Below, one piece after another: positions 21,133 through 30,232 of a stretch of 64,000 nucleotides of DNA. Source of the DNA: Pseudomonas benzenivorans (GTDB taxonomy: Bacteria > Pseudomonadota > Gammaproteobacteria > Pseudomonadales > Pseudomonadaceae); the NCBI RefSeq assembly GCF_900100495.1, contig NZ_FNCT01000002.1, positions 186,001-250,000 of the forward strand, written 5' to 3'. The notes under the pieces are model-generated. The model was not told the DNA's origin and searched no databases. It was given only the letters and a program-made list of their open reading frames with translations. The position numbers and the translations under genes are program-made. Positions within the stretch are counted from its first letter, which is position 1; the number at the start of each line of letters is the position of its first letter.

Positions 21133-21302
21133 CTAGTGTGCTGTCTCGCGATAATGCATTGCTCAAGCAGCTGCGGCTGACCTGTGTAGTGTGCGCGGGG
21201 CCGCCTAGGCCGTGCGCACCACTGGCAACCGAGTGCCCGGTGCGCGCGGCGCACCCTACGAGCCGGAGTCACCGAAACAGTAGTTCTGAGACAGCGCACT
21301 AG
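21133..21302. mobile_element. MITE-like element D (170 bp)
   Basis: CTAG-bounded element (21133-21136 and 21299-21302) with ends CTAGTGTGCTGTCTC and GAGACAGCGCACTAG, a 15-bp inverted repeat with one mismatch, clearly related to elements A and C. It separates the convergent MFS and DJ-1 genes. The right CTAG provides the DJ-1 TAG stop on the minus strand. Its middle holds a copy of the GTAGGGTGCGC palindrome. Non-coding. Confidence 0.75.
21186..21259. repeat. GTAGGGTGCGC palindrome, copy 2 (inside element D)
   Basis: Outer arms GTAGTGTGCGCGGGGCCGCC and GGCGCACCCTAC and an inner GTGCGCACC...GGTGCGCGC form a diverged copy of the palindrome seen at 16914, 36572 and 40703, here nested in a MITE-like element. 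Confidence 0.65.
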
Positions 21303-21856
21303 CTGGGGATCAGCATGGCCTCGGCCACCTGCTTGCGCGTGCCCTTGCCGCGCAGGTGCTCGACCAGGGTCAGGGCGAACTCCAGGGCGGTGCCCGGCCC
21401 CTGGCTGGTGATGCAGTTGCCGTCGACCACCACCGGCTGGTCGACGAAGGTGCAGCCGCTGAGGCGATCGCTGAACGCCGGGTAGCAGGTCATCCGCCGC
21501 TGCTTGAGCACGCCGAACTGCTGCAGGGCCACCGCCGGCGCCGCACAGATCGCGGCGAAGCACTTGCCGGCCCTGGCCTGCTCACGCACCCGCTCGGCCA
21601 GCGGCTCATGCTCGGCCAGGCGCTGCGCGCCGGGCATGCCGCCGGGCAGCACGATCAGGTCGAACTCCTGGGCCAGCACGTCGACCAGCATGGTGTCGGC
21701 GGTCAAGCGCGTGCCGCGGGCGCAGGTGACCATCCGCCGGCCCTCGATACTGGCCACCACCACCTCGATCTCGGCGCGGCGCAGCACATCGATCAGGGTC
21801 ACGCATTCGAGATCTTCGACGCCGTCGGCGACGGTAATAAGGGCACGTGTTGGCAT
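21299..21856 (-). CDS. DJ-1/PfpI family protein (YajL/ThiJ-like)
   Basis: 185-aa glutamine-amidotransferase-fold protein. The nucleophile cysteine lies in AAICAAPAVAL (C104), with the conserved glutamate near residue 14 (DGVEDLE) and LPGGMPGAQRL. Members protect against oxidative or carbonyl stress; E. coli YajL is the closest known bacterial type by length and motifs. I chose ATG at 21856 because AGGAGG precedes it at good distance; a longer frame reaches 21901. The TAG stop is part of the CTAG end of element D. Confidence 0.88.
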   Translation of the reverse strand: MPTRALITVADGVEDLECVTLIDVLRRAEIEVVVASIEGRRMVTCARGTRLTADTMLVDVLAQEFDLIVLPGGMPGAQRLAEHEPLAERVREQARAGKCFAAICAAPAVALQQFGVLKQRRMTCYPAFSDRLSGCTFVDQPVVVDGNCITSQGPGTALEFALTLVEHLRGKGTRKQVAEAMLIPS

Positions 21857-22038
21857 GTTCACCTCCTGGGAAAGCAGCACTGAAACTGTCCATCCGGTCA
21901 TAAATTCACCGGTTACAGCCTAGCTGATATGATGCGCGCCTTTTTCCAGATCGCCAGCAAAAACATGCGCCCGCCAGCGGATGTGCTTTGCTTTCGGTTT
22001 GTACATTCATGGCGCAATCGGCGTCACCGGGAGCCTCC

Positions 22039-23334
22039 ATGCTGGAACGACTATTCCAACTCAAAGCGCACAACACCACGCTGCGCACCGAGATCCTCGC
22101 CGGTCTCACCACCTTCCTGACCATGGCCTACATCCTCTTCGTCAACCCGAGCATCCTCGGCGAGACCGGCATGGACAAGGGCGCGGTGTTCGTCGCCACC
22201 TGCCTGGCGGCGGCCATCGGCTCGGCGACCATGGGCCTGATCGCCAACTACCCGATCGCCCTCGCCCCCGGCATGGGCCTGAATGCCTTCTTCACCTACA
22301 CCGTGGTGCTGAGCATGGGCCACACCTGGCAGGTGGCGCTCGGCGCGGTGTTCCTCTCGGCGTGCATGTTCTTCCTGCTGTCGATCTTCAAGATCCGCGA
22401 ATGGATCATCAACAGCATCCCGCTGGAGCTGCGCTCGGCGATCGCCGCCGGCATCGGCCTGTTTCTCGCGGTGATCGCCCTGCAGAACGCCGGCATAGTG
22501 GTGGACAACCCGGCCACCCTGATCGGCCTGGGCGACCTGAGCCAGCCGGCGCCGCTGCTGGCGGTGCTCGGCTTCATCCTGATCGTCGCCCTGGAGGCGC
22601 GCAAAGTGACGGGCGCGGTGATGATCGGCATCCTCGGCGTGACCCTGCTCGCCATCGCCCTGGGGGTGACCGAGTTCGGCGGGGTGCTGTCGATGCCGCC
22701 ATCGCTGGCGCCGACCTTCCTCCAGCTGGACATCATGGGTGCCCTGGACATCGGCTTGTTCAGCGTGATCTTCGCCTTCCTCTTCGTCGACCTGTTCGAC
22801 AACTCCGGCACCCTGATCGCCGTGGCCAAGAAGGCCGGGCTGATGCGCAAGGACGGCTACATGCCGAAGATGGGCCGCGCCCTGATCGCCGACAGCACGG
22901 CCGCCATGACCGGCTCGCTGCTGGGCACCTCGACCACCACCAGCTACATCGAGTCGGCGGCCGGCGTCGCCGAAGGCGGACGCACCGGGCTGACCGCCTG
23001 CGTGGTCGCCCTGCTGTTTCTCCTGGCACTGTTCTTCGCCCCGCTGGCCGGCAGCGTGCCGGCCTTCGCCACCGCCCCGGCGCTGCTGTTCGTCGCGGTG
23101 CTGATGACGTCCGGCCTGGCCGAAATAGACTGGGACGACATCACCGTGGCCGCCCCAGTGGTGGTCACCGCCCTGGCCATGCCGCTGACCTTCTCCATCG
23201 CCAACGGCATCGCCTTCGGCTTCATCGCCTGGGCCGCGGTCAAGCTGCTGGCCGGCCGCTGGCGCGAGCTGAACCCGGCGCTGACGATTCTCGCCGTGCT
23301 GTTCGTGATCAAGCTGGGTTGGTTCAACGCCTGA
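22039..23334 (+). CDS. NCS2 family purine (guanine/hypoxanthine-type) permease
   Basis: 431-aa inner-membrane transporter of the AzgA-like NCS2 branch. Its N-terminus is RTEILAGLTTFLTMAYILFVNP, followed by the branch motif APGMGLNAFFTYTVV and TGSLLGTSTTTSYIESAAGVAEGGRTGL; about 12-14 helices. These motifs mark proton-coupled adenine/guanine/hypoxanthine uptake. The start has GGGAG 6 bases upstream. It lies immediately before trmA, as in P. aeruginosa PA4719-PA4720 (from memory), but REP hairpins separate the two. Confidence 0.9.
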   Translation: MLERLFQLKAHNTTLRTEILAGLTTFLTMAYILFVNPSILGETGMDKGAVFVATCLAAAIGSATMGLIANYPIALAPGMGLNAFFTYTVVLSMGHTWQVALGAVFLSACMFFLLSIFKIREWIINSIPLELRSAIAAGIGLFLAVIALQNAGIVVDNPATLIGLGDLSQPAPLLAVLGFILIVALEARKVTGAVMIGILGVTLLAIALGVTEFGGVLSMPPSLAPTFLQLDIMGALDIGLFSVIFAFLFVDLFDNSGTLIAVAKKAGLMRKDGYMPKMGRALIADSTAAMTGSLLGTSTTTSYIESAAGVAEGGRTGLTACVVALLFLLALFFAPLAGSVPAFATAPALLFVAVLMTSGLAEIDWDDITVAAPVVVTALAMPLTFSIANGIAFGFIAWAAVKLLAGRWRELNPALTILAVLFVIKLGWFNA

Positions 23335-23353
23335 TTGGCAGGCCGCTTGTCCC

Positions 23354-23460
23354 TGTGGGCGCGAGTCCGGCTCGCGATGCTTTAGGATCGCGAGCCGCGC
23401 GCTTTACCGTAGGAGCGGGCCATGCCCGCGATGCTTTTCGCGGGCATGGCCCGCTCCTAC
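23354..23460. repeat. Two REP-type hairpins between permease and trmA
   Basis: First hairpin 23354-23400: GTGGGCGCGAGTCCGGCTCGCGA facing a degenerate TCGCGAGCCGCGCGC. Second hairpin 23409-23460: perfectly complementary 23-base arms (23409-23431 and 23438-23460) beginning GTAGGAGCGGGCCATGCC, around a 6-base loop. Both match the Pseudomonas REP consensus. They could terminate or stabilise the permease transcript. Confidence 0.88.
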
Positions 23461-23495
23461 AACAACGTTGCCCTTCATAGAGTTCCGAGTAGCCC

Positions 23496-24584
23496 ATGAG
23501 TCGTCCGCAGTTCGATCCCTCCCAATACGCCGTCCAGCTCGAAGCCAAGAAACAGCGCCTGAGCGGGCTGCTCGCCCCCTTCGCCGCCCCCGCGCCGGAG
23601 GTCTTCGAGTCGCCGCGCGAGCACTATCGCCTGCGCGCCGAATTCCGCCTGTGGCGCGAGGGCGAAGACCGCCACTACGCGATGTTCGAGGCCGGCGACA
23701 AGCACGCGCCGATCTTCTTCGACGACTTCCCCATCGCCAGCGCGCGGATCAACGCCCTGATGCCACGCCTGAAAGCCGCCTGGCAGATGAGCTCGGCGCT
23801 TTCTTTCAAACTGTTCCAGGTCGAGTTCCTCACCACCCTGGCCGGCGACGCACTGCTTACCCTGTGCTACCACCGTCCGCTGGACGCCGCCTGGCAGGCG
23901 GCGGCGGAACGGCTCGCGGCCGAACTGCAGGTCAGCCTGGTCGGCCGTTCGCGCGGCAAGCGCATCGTCATCGGCAGGGACTTCGTCGAGGAAGAGTTGC
24001 AGGTCGCCGGCCGGCGCTTCCGCTATCGCCAGCCGGAAGGCGCCTTCACCCAGCCCAACGGCGAAGTGAACCAGAAGATGCTCGGCTGGGCCCATGAGGC
24101 GCTCGGCGAGCGTACCGACGACCTGCTGGAGCTGTACTGCGGCAACGGCAACTTCACCCTGCCGCTGGCCAGCCGGGTGCGCCGGGTGCTGGCCACCGAG
24201 ATCAGCAAGAGTTCGGTGAATGCCGCCCTGGCCAACCTGGCCGACAACGGCGTGGACAACGTGTGCCTGGTGCGCCTGTCCGCCGAGGAACTGACCGAGG
24301 CGCTGAACGAGGTGCGGCCGTTCCGCCGCCTGGCCGGCATCGACCTGAAGAGCTACCAGTTCGGCAGCGTGTTCGTCGACCCGCCGCGCGCCGGCATGGA
24401 CCCGGACACCTGCGAGCTGACCCGGCGCTTCGAGCGCATCCTGTATATCTCCTGCAACCCCGAGACCCTGGCCGCCAACCTCGCCCAGCTCAACGACACG
24501 CACAAAGTGACGCGCTGCGCGCTGTTCGACCAGTTCCCCTACACCCACCATATGGAAGCCGGCGTGCTGCTGGAACGGCGCTGA
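23496..24584 (+). CDS. trmA: tRNA (uracil-54-C5)-methyltransferase
   Basis: Makes ribothymidine at position 54 in the T-loop of all tRNAs, using AdoMet. 362 aa, normal length. AdoMet motif [27 protein letters not shown], and the catalytic cysteine in [12 protein letters not shown] are in the expected order, with the C-terminal general-base glutamate in [12 protein letters not shown]. The ribosome binding site is weak. Convergent with the DUF4345 gene, 4 bases apart. Confidence 0.97.
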   Translation: MSRPQFDPSQYAVQLEAKKQRLSGLLAPFAAPAPEVFESPREHYRLRAEFRLWREGEDRHYAMFEAGDKHAPIFFDDFPIASARINALMPRLKAAWQMSSALSFKLFQVEFLTTLAGDALLTLCYHRPLDAAWQAAAERLAAELQVSLVGRSRGKRIVIGRDFVEEELQVAGRRFRYRQPEGAFTQPNGEVNQKMLGWAHEALGERTDDLLELYCGNGNFTLPLASRVRRVLATEISKSSVNAALANLADNGVDNVCLVRLSAEELTEALNEVRPFRRLAGIDLKSYQFGSVFVDPPRAGMDPDTCELTRRFERILYISCNPETLAANLAQLNDTHKVTRCALFDQFPYTHHMEAGVLLERR

Positions 24585-24588
24585 CCCC

Positions 24589-24975
24589 TTACTCGCGATT
24601 CAGCCCGCGCAGCGCCCAGCAGGCCAGCCCGGCGAAGACCACTTCGAGCAGCAGCGCATAGAGGTTGAAGGTCTGCAGGGCGCCGCCGTCGAGCCACAGA
24701 CCGCCGATGCGCGACAACGCCAGGGCGCTGTAGAGCAGCACCAGCAGGGTCAGCGCCGCGCGGGTCAGGCCGGGGCGCGCCAGCGCCATGCCGAGAAAGG
24801 CCGCCAGGCCGAGCTGCAGGCCGCCGTAGTAGGCACGCACATCGGTCGCCGCGGCCGGCGCCAGCAGCAGCATGCCGCTGAGGTTGCTCATCTCGTGGGG
24901 GCGGATGAAATAGGCCAGACCCAGGCCGGCCAGGGCCAGAATCTGGATGACCAGGATGACGCGGGCACGCAACAT
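24589..24975 (-). CDS. DUF4345-like four-helix membrane protein
   Basis: 128-aa hydrophobic protein with four predicted membrane helices (about residues 5-22, 34-63, 70-90, 102-122). The sequence YYGGLQLGLAAFLGMALARP between helices fits DUF4345-type small membrane proteins of unknown function. It stands alone, convergent with trmA and divergent from the DUF411 gene. Confidence 0.75.
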   Translation of the reverse strand: MLRARVILVIQILALAGLGLAYFIRPHEMSNLSGMLLLAPAAATDVRAYYGGLQLGLAAFLGMALARPGLTRAALTLLVLLYSALALSRIGGLWLDGGALQTFNLYALLLEVVFAGLACWALRGLNRE

Positions 24976-25103
24976 CGGCAGTTCCCTTCCCTATCGCAGT
25001 GAGTGCAGCATAGGCCGAGCCCGGCATATCCGGAAACAGCCGCCGACTTGGGTCGCGCCCTGGACGGCGCTATGCTCAGCCGACGAATTACCGAGGACCT
25101 CCC

Positions 25104-25538
25104 ATGCGTATGCCCATCCTGCTCGCCGGTCTGTTCGCCGGCCTCGCCCAGGCCGCCGAGCCGCTGACCATCGAGGTCTACCGCGACCCCAACTGCGGCT
25201 GCTGCAAGGCCTGGATCGGCCACCTGCAAGACAACGGCTTCAGCGTCAACGACCACGTCGAAAACGATATGAGCGCGGTCAAGCAACGCCTCGGCGTGCC
25301 GCCGCGCCTGGCCTCCTGCCATACCGGGGTGATCGACGGCCAGTTCGTCGAAGGTCACGTACCGGCGGCGGATATCCTCAAGCTGCGCCAGCAGCCGGAC
25401 CTGCTCGGCGCCGCCGTGCCGGGCATGCCGGCCGGCTCGCCCGGCATGGAAGCCGGCGGCCGCCAGCAGGCCTACCAGGTCATCGGCCTGGACAAGCGGG
25501 GCGACCAGCGCGTACTCAGCGATTACCCCGGCAACTGA
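25104..25538 (+). CDS. DUF411 family exported metal-associated protein
   Basis: 144-aa protein with a short signal peptide (MRMPILLAGLFAGLAQA) and thioredoxin-like start EVYRDPNCGCCKAW; the CGCC motif is the family hallmark. Conserved SCHTGVIDGQFVEGHVPAADI follows. The Met/Gly-rich patch AVPGMPAGSPGMEAGG could bind copper. DUF411 proteins often lie in copper or heavy-metal loci, but no such genes are adjacent here. GAGG 7 bases before the ATG. The downstream phzF-like gene begins 15 bases after, so they may be cotranscribed. Confidence 0.85.
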   Translation: MRMPILLAGLFAGLAQAAEPLTIEVYRDPNCGCCKAWIGHLQDNGFSVNDHVENDMSAVKQRLGVPPRLASCHTGVIDGQFVEGHVPAADILKLRQQPDLLGAAVPGMPAGSPGMEAGGRQQAYQVIGLDKRGDQRVLSDYPGN

Positions 25539-25553
25539 TCGCAAGGAGCGCGC

Positions 25554-26429
25554 ATGTCACCGTTGGTTTACTGGCAACTCGATGTATTCGCCGAACGGCC
25601 GCTGGCCGGTAACGGCGTAGCGGTATTTCCCGATGCGCGCCAGCTGACGCCGGCTGCCATGCAGGCGCTGACCCGCGAGTTGCGCCAGTTCGAGTCGATC
25701 TTCCTGCTGCCCGGCAGCGACCCGCAGGTCCAGGGCGCGCGGATCTTCACCCTGGAGGAGGAACTGCCCTTCGCCGGCCATCCGATCCTCGGCGCGGCCG
25801 CCCTGCTGCACCACCTGCAGGACCCGGCCACGGACGCCGAATGGACCCTGCAGCTGGCCGCCAAGCGCGTGCGCCTGCTTACCCGCCGCCAGGAGCGGGG
25901 CTTCTATGCGCAGATGGACCAGGGCGTGGCCGAATTCGCGGCGCAGCTCGACCCCGCGCAAGCCCAGGTGATCGCCGAAGCCTTTGGCTTGAGCGGCGCA
26001 CAGCTGGATCGCCGCTACCCGGCCAGCGTGGTCAGCACCGGCCTGCCCTACCTGATCCTGCCGGTCAGCGCGCAGGGCCTGGCCCAGGCCAGGCAGCAGC
26101 GCACGCTGGACGCCGAGCTGGCGAGCCATGGCGCCGCCTTCGTATTCCTGTTGGATGTGGATAACCGCGAAGGACGCACCTGGGACCCGCTCGGCGTCAT
26201 CGAAGACATCGCCACCGGCAGCGCCGCCGGCCCGGTGGCGGCCTTCCTGGTGGAACACGGCCTGCACCGCCGCGCCGAGCCCTTCAGCCTCAACCAGGGA
26301 CGCTTCCTCGGCCGTCCCAGTCGGCTGGATGTCTGCCTCGGCAGCGACGGCCGGGTCAGCGTGGGCGGCAGCGTGCAGCTGCTGGCGCGCGCCGAGTTAC
26401 GGGTGGACCCGCGGGAACTGGCCTGCTAG
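25554..26429 (+). CDS. PhzF family epimerase/isomerase-like protein
   Basis: 291-aa member of the PhzF/diaminopimelate-epimerase fold. It has the N-terminal YWQLDVFAERPLAGNGVAVF, the catalytic glutamate E47 in RQFESIF, PFAGHPILGAAALL and the second-domain DIATGSAAGPVAAFLVEHG. Outside phenazine clusters these proteins have mostly unknown substrates; no phenazine genes are near. AAGGAG precedes the ATG. Confidence 0.85.
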   Translation: MSPLVYWQLDVFAERPLAGNGVAVFPDARQLTPAAMQALTRELRQFESIFLLPGSDPQVQGARIFTLEEELPFAGHPILGAAALLHHLQDPATDAEWTLQLAAKRVRLLTRRQERGFYAQMDQGVAEFAAQLDPAQAQVIAEAFGLSGAQLDRRYPASVVSTGLPYLILPVSAQGLAQARQQRTLDAELASHGAAFVFLLDVDNREGRTWDPLGVIEDIATGSAAGPVAAFLVEHGLHRRAEPFSLNQGRFLGRPSRLDVCLGSDGRVSVGGSVQLLARAELRVDPRELAC

Positions 26430-26466
26430 CCGGGCTGGTGGCGGCAACGGAGGAAGGGACCGGAGC

Positions 26467-27336
26467 ATGCGCTGGAAACGAGCACGACGCAGTGACAACG
26501 TGGTGGATGCCCGCAGTGGCGGCATGCGCTTCGGTGGCGGCAAGGGCCTGGGTCTCGGCGGTATCGCCGCGGTGGTGATCGTCGGCCTGCTGATGGGGCA
26601 GGACCCGTTGCAGATCCTCGGCCAGCTGGCCGGCCAGGCGACCCAGAGCAGCTCGCTCGGCCTGCCGCCCAGCGGGCAGCCAGCGCGCAACGATGAACAA
26701 GCGGAGTTCGTCCGCGCCGTGCTCGGCGACACCGAGGACACCTGGCGCGAGATCTTCCGCGGCGCCAACCGCCAGTACCGCGACCCGACCCTGGTGCTGT
26801 TCCGCGGCGGGGTCAGCTCCGCCTGCGGCTTCGCCGACTCTGCCGTCGGCCCCTTCTACTGTCCCGGCGACCAGCGCGTCTACCTCGACCTGGAATTCTT
26901 CCGCGAGCTGGAACAGCGCTTCGCCGCGGCCGGCGACTTCGCCCAGGCCTATGTGATCGCCCATGAGGTCGGCCACCACGTGCAGACCCTGCTCGGCGTC
27001 TCGGCCAAGGTCAATGCCGCGCGCAAGCACGGCAAGCGGCTGGAAGGCGACAGCGGCCTGCTGGTCCGCCAGGAGCTGCAGGCCGACTGCCTGGCCGGGG
27101 TCTGGGCCCATCATGCCCAGCGCCGCCTCGATTGGCTGGAACCCGGCGACCTGGAAGAGGCGCTGAACGCCGCCAACGCCATCGGCGACGACCGTCTGCA
27201 GCAGCAGGCGCACGGCCAGGTGGTGCCGGATTCCTTCACCCACGGTAGTTCGGCACAGCGCGTGCGCTGGTTCAAGGCCGGCTTCGAACGCGGCGAGGTG
27301 AGTCGCTGCGACACCTTCCAGACGGCGCGACTCTGA
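26467..27336 (+). CDS. Neutral zinc metallopeptidase, YpfJ family
   Basis: 289-aa membrane-anchored putative zinc protease (PF04228-type). A short basic N-terminus leads to one membrane segment (about residues 29-45). The typical CGFADSAVGPFYCPGDQRVYLD block follows, then the zinc motif HEVGHH at residues 166-171 and the downstream ELQADCLAGVWAH that supplies the third ligand. Ends RCDTFQTARL like the family. Starts 37 bases after the PhzF-like gene. Substrate unknown. Confidence 0.92.
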   Translation: MRWKRARRSDNVVDARSGGMRFGGGKGLGLGGIAAVVIVGLLMGQDPLQILGQLAGQATQSSSLGLPPSGQPARNDEQAEFVRAVLGDTEDTWREIFRGANRQYRDPTLVLFRGGVSSACGFADSAVGPFYCPGDQRVYLDLEFFRELEQRFAAAGDFAQAYVIAHEVGHHVQTLLGVSAKVNAARKHGKRLEGDSGLLVRQELQADCLAGVWAHHAQRRLDWLEPGDLEEALNAANAIGDDRLQQQAHGQVVPDSFTHGSSAQRVRWFKAGFERGEVSRCDTFQTARL

Positions 27337-27350
27337 GGGTCGACGAAGGC

Positions 27351-27412
27351 AGCCCGGATGCGATCCGGGAAACCGCTTATGGGCGATACCGCTCCCGGAT
27401 TGTATCCGGGCT
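27351..27412. repeat. GCCCGGATGCxATCCGGG palindrome, copy 1
   Basis: AGCCCGGATGCGATCCGGGA faces TCCCGGATTGTATCCGGGCT around about 22 bases. It is related to the repeat at 41941-41994. It is followed by a single REP half-unit (GTAGGAGCGGCTTGCC, from 27431). Confidence 0.75.
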
Positions 27413-27488
27413 CACATGTTCGGGTGTTTCGTAGGAGCGGCTTGCCACAGGATGCACGGGCGCTCGGCCCCCTCTCTGCTGATACCGG

Positions 27489-28376
27489 TCATTGCGCCCA
27501 GGGCGGCGGCGGCTCGGCGCCCCTGGGCGCTTCCTCGGCATTCAGCAGGGCCTGGCGGCGCGCCTCCTCGGCCAGGGCGGCCTTGATCTCGCGCAACACC
27601 GCATCGACATCGGCGGCCTCTTCCGGGTCGGCGAATTCGCCGGTCAACTGGCTGTCCGGGGTCAGCTTGCCCTCCTCGTACAGCGCCCACATTTCCTTGG
27701 CGTATTTGCTGTACTTCAGCTCCGGGGCGTACTGGCCGAAGTAGGCGGCCATGTTGCCGACATCGCGCTCGAGCATCTTGAACGCATGGTTGTTGCCGGC
27801 CGCATCCACCGCCTGCGGCAGGTCGATGATCACCGGCCCGTCGGGGCCGAGCAGCACGTTGAACTCGGACAGGTCGCCGTGGACCAGGCCGGCGCAGAGC
27901 ATCTTGACGATTTCCTGGATCATGAAGCCATGGAACTCGCGGGCATCCTCGGGCAACAGGTCGACATCGTTGAGCCGCGGCGCGACCCCGCCCTCGCCGT
28001 CGGTGACCAGTTCCATCAGCAGCACGCCTTCGAGGAAGTCATAGGGCTTGGGCACCCTCACCCCGGCGTTGGCCAGGCGGAACAGCGCCGCCACTTCGGC
28101 GTTCTGCCAGGCGTCCTCCTGGCCCTTGCGCCCGTACTTCGAGCCTTTGGCCATGGCCCGCGCGTCGCGGCTGTTGCGCACCTTGCGGCCTTCCTGGTAC
28201 TCCGCAGCCTGGCGGAAGCCGCGCTTGTTGGCTTCCTTGTAGACCTTGGCGCAGCGCAGTTCATCACCGCAGCGCACCACATACACCGCCGCCTCCTTGC
28301 CACTCATCAACGGGCGCAGCACCTCGTCGACCAGACCATCCTCGACCAGGGGTTCAATACGTTTTGGTGTCTTCAT
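27489..28376 (-). CDS. RIO-type serine/threonine kinase
   Basis: 295-aa protein kinase of the RIO1 family. The nucleotide-binding region is LMSGKEAAVYVVRCGDELRCAKVYK (K as ATP ligand). The catalytic loop is LVHGDLSEFNVLL and the metal-binding IIDLPQAVD replaces DFG, both RIO hallmarks. A low-complexity acidic and Pro-rich tail closes the protein. In eukaryotes RIO kinases act in ribosome maturation; the bacterial role is not established. Single gene. Confidence 0.92.
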   Translation of the reverse strand: MKTPKRIEPLVEDGLVDEVLRPLMSGKEAAVYVVRCGDELRCAKVYKEANKRGFRQAAEYQEGRKVRNSRDARAMAKGSKYGRKGQEDAWQNAEVAALFRLANAGVRVPKPYDFLEGVLLMELVTDGEGGVAPRLNDVDLLPEDAREFHGFMIQEIVKMLCAGLVHGDLSEFNVLLGPDGPVIIDLPQAVDAAGNNHAFKMLERDVGNMAAYFGQYAPELKYSKYAKEMWALYEEGKLTPDSQLTGEFADPEEAADVDAVLREIKAALAEEARRQALLNAEEAPRGAEPPPPWAQ

Positions 28377-28475
28377 CAGCTTTGATCGCGGGTCCTGTGT
28401 TGCCCAATTCGCCTGTGCCGCCCGTTATACGGCAATCCTTCGGTACAGCCCAGCCCATGCCGCGCCGTGCATCCG

Positions 28476-29363
28476 TTAAGCGCCGAGCAAATGCTGTCGC
28501 AGCGCCTCGATGGCGTAGCGCACCTTGGCCGGCTGGGCGGCGCGGCGCGGGGTGACCAGGTAGATGCCGAGCGGTGGCAACTGCCAGCCCGGCAACAGCA
28601 CGCGCAGGCTGCCGGCCGCCAGTTCCTCGCGCACCTCCTGCTCCGGCTGCAGCGAGATGCCCATGCCCGTCAGGGTGAACTGGCGCACGGCGAGGATGTT
28701 GTTGCAGCTCACCCGGCTCTCGATGCGCAGCTTCTGCACCGCGCCGCCGGGTCCGTGTAGGGTCAGCGCATTGCACTGCAGGTCGCTGTTGAGCGCCAGC
28801 CAATCCTGGCCAAGCAGATCCTCCGGGCGCTCGATCGGCGCCTTGCGCGCCAGGTAGCTAGGTGCGGCGCACAGCAGCATGCGCGAATCGCCGATATGCC
28901 GCGCCACCAGGCTGGAATCCTCCAGATTGCCGACCCGGATCGCCAAATCGATGCGCTGCCCGATCAGGTCGATCTGCTCGTCGTGGAACAACAGTTTCAG
29001 GCTCAGCCCGCCGTGCGCCAGCAACAGCGGCGCCAGGGCGGCGCCAAGCGGCCGCCAAAAGCCCACCGGCGCGGCGATGCGCAACTCGCCCACCGGCGCA
29101 TCGCGCAGCTCGGCCAGGCGTTGCTCGGCCTGCTGGGCCAGCGCCAGCACCTGGGCGCAGCTCTGGTAGAAGGTCGTACCGGCCTCGGTCAGGGTCAGCT
29201 TGCGCGTGGTGCGGTGCAGCAGGCTGACCTGGGTGCTGTCTTCCAGCTTGCGGATCTGCTGGCTGACCGCCGAAGGCGTCATGCCGAGCAGCTCGGCGGC
29301 CGCGACCATGGAGCCGCGGTCGACCACGGTGGCGAAGATCGCCATGCGCTTGAGCTGCTCCAT
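28476..29363 (-). CDS. LysR family transcriptional regulator
   Basis: 295-aa regulator with an N-terminal winged helix-turn-helix (MEQLKRMAIFATVVDRGSM... AELLGMTPSAVSQQIRKLE, residues 1-60) and a LysR substrate-binding domain. GAGG 7 bases before the ATG. It is divergent from an NAD(P)-binding oxidoreductase gene with a 102-base shared spacer, the usual LysR layout, so that gene is the likely target. Effector unknown. Confidence 0.92.
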   Translation of the reverse strand: MEQLKRMAIFATVVDRGSMVAAAELLGMTPSAVSQQIRKLEDSTQVSLLHRTTRKLTLTEAGTTFYQSCAQVLALAQQAEQRLAELRDAPVGELRIAAPVGFWRPLGAALAPLLLAHGGLSLKLLFHDEQIDLIGQRIDLAIRVGNLEDSSLVARHIGDSRMLLCAAPSYLARKAPIERPEDLLGQDWLALNSDLQCNALTLHGPGGAVQKLRIESRVSCNNILAVRQFTLTGMGISLQPEQEVREELAAGSLRVLLPGWQLPPLGIYLVTPRRAAQPAKVRYAIEALRQHLLGA

Positions 29364-29465
29364 TAGTAAGCCTCGCTTAAAGGTAAAAGCCGATTTAGCC
29401 TATTTTTCCGGACTTTATCCAGCTGCGATTATCTACCTCAACCAAAACCACAGCTGGAGACACCT

Positions 29466-30107
29466 ATGAAACTCGCCCTGATCGGCGCCAGCGGCTTCGT
29501 CGGCGCGGCCGTCCTGCACGAAGCCTTGAACCGTGGCCACCAGGTCAGCGGGATCGTCCGCCAGCCGCAGAAACTGCCGCAACACCCGGCGCTGACGGCC
29601 GTGGCCGGTGACGCCTATGCTGCCGACGCCCTCGCGCAAACCCTGGCGGGCCACGACGCGGTGATCCACGCCTTCAACCCCGGCTGGGGCCAGGCGAATA
29701 TCCGCGAACTGTTTATCCAGGGCACCCAGGCGATCTACGCGGCGACCCGGCAGGCCGGGGTCAAGCGCCTGCTGGTGGTCGGCGGCGCCGGCAGCCTGTA
29801 TGTCGCCCCCGGCCTGCAACTGCTCGACACCGCGAACTTCCCCGCCGAGTACAAGGAAGGCGCCGAAGGTGCGCGCCAGGCCCTGAACCTGATCCAGGAC
29901 GAAACCGCGCTGGACTGGAGCTTTGTCTCGCCCCCCGCCCTCCTGCAACCGGGCGAGCGCACCGGCCAGTTCCGTATCGGCGGCGATCAACTGCTGATGA
30001 ACGGCGAGGCGCCGGCGGGGATTTCCGTGGCCGACCTGGCGGTGGCGATCATCGATGAGCTGGAGCGCCCGCAGCATATCCGCCAGCGCTTTACCGTCGG
30101 CTATTGA
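29466..30107 (+). CDS. NAD(P)H-binding oxidoreductase (atypical SDR)
   Basis: 213-aa Rossmann protein: MKLALIGASGFVGAAVLHEALNRGH is the GxxGxxG nucleotide motif, then AVAGDAYAADALAQ and VKRLLVVGGAGSLYVAPG. It belongs to the NmrA/YwnB-like NAD(P)H-binding group, which lacks the Tyr-x3-Lys catalytic pair. GGAG 6 bases before ATG. Divergent from and probably controlled by the LysR regulator at 28476. Substrate unknown. Confidence 0.88.
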   Translation: MKLALIGASGFVGAAVLHEALNRGHQVSGIVRQPQKLPQHPALTAVAGDAYAADALAQTLAGHDAVIHAFNPGWGQANIRELFIQGTQAIYAATRQAGVKRLLVVGGAGSLYVAPGLQLLDTANFPAEYKEGAEGARQALNLIQDETALDWSFVSPPALLQPGERTGQFRIGGDQLLMNGEAPAGISVADLAVAIIDELERPQHIRQRFTVGY

Positions 30108-30179
30108 ACCAGCACGTGCGTGTGGGGCGCTCTTGACCGTGAAGATAGCCAGCAGCGCCGACTGGCGCGCTGCCCGCCG

Positions 30180-30204
30180 ATCGCGAGCAAGCTCGCTCCT
30201 ACAA
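30180..30204. repeat. Single REP half-unit
   Basis: ATCGCGAGCAAGCTCGCTCC followed by TAC is one REP unit with no facing partner, just upstream of the DUF2218 gene. Confidence 0.65.
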
Positions 30205-30232
30205 CAGCGACCTTACCCACCCAGGAGATCCC

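Noticed and set aside
21857..22038. Possible purine riboswitch before the NCS2 permease
   Set aside because: No aptamer-like three-way junction or conserved loop sequences could be recognised in the 182-base spacer.
26426..26429. CTAG at the stop of the PhzF-like gene
   Set aside because: No inverted repeat or second CTAG nearby; an ordinary TAG stop. It may serve as an example of an empty site.
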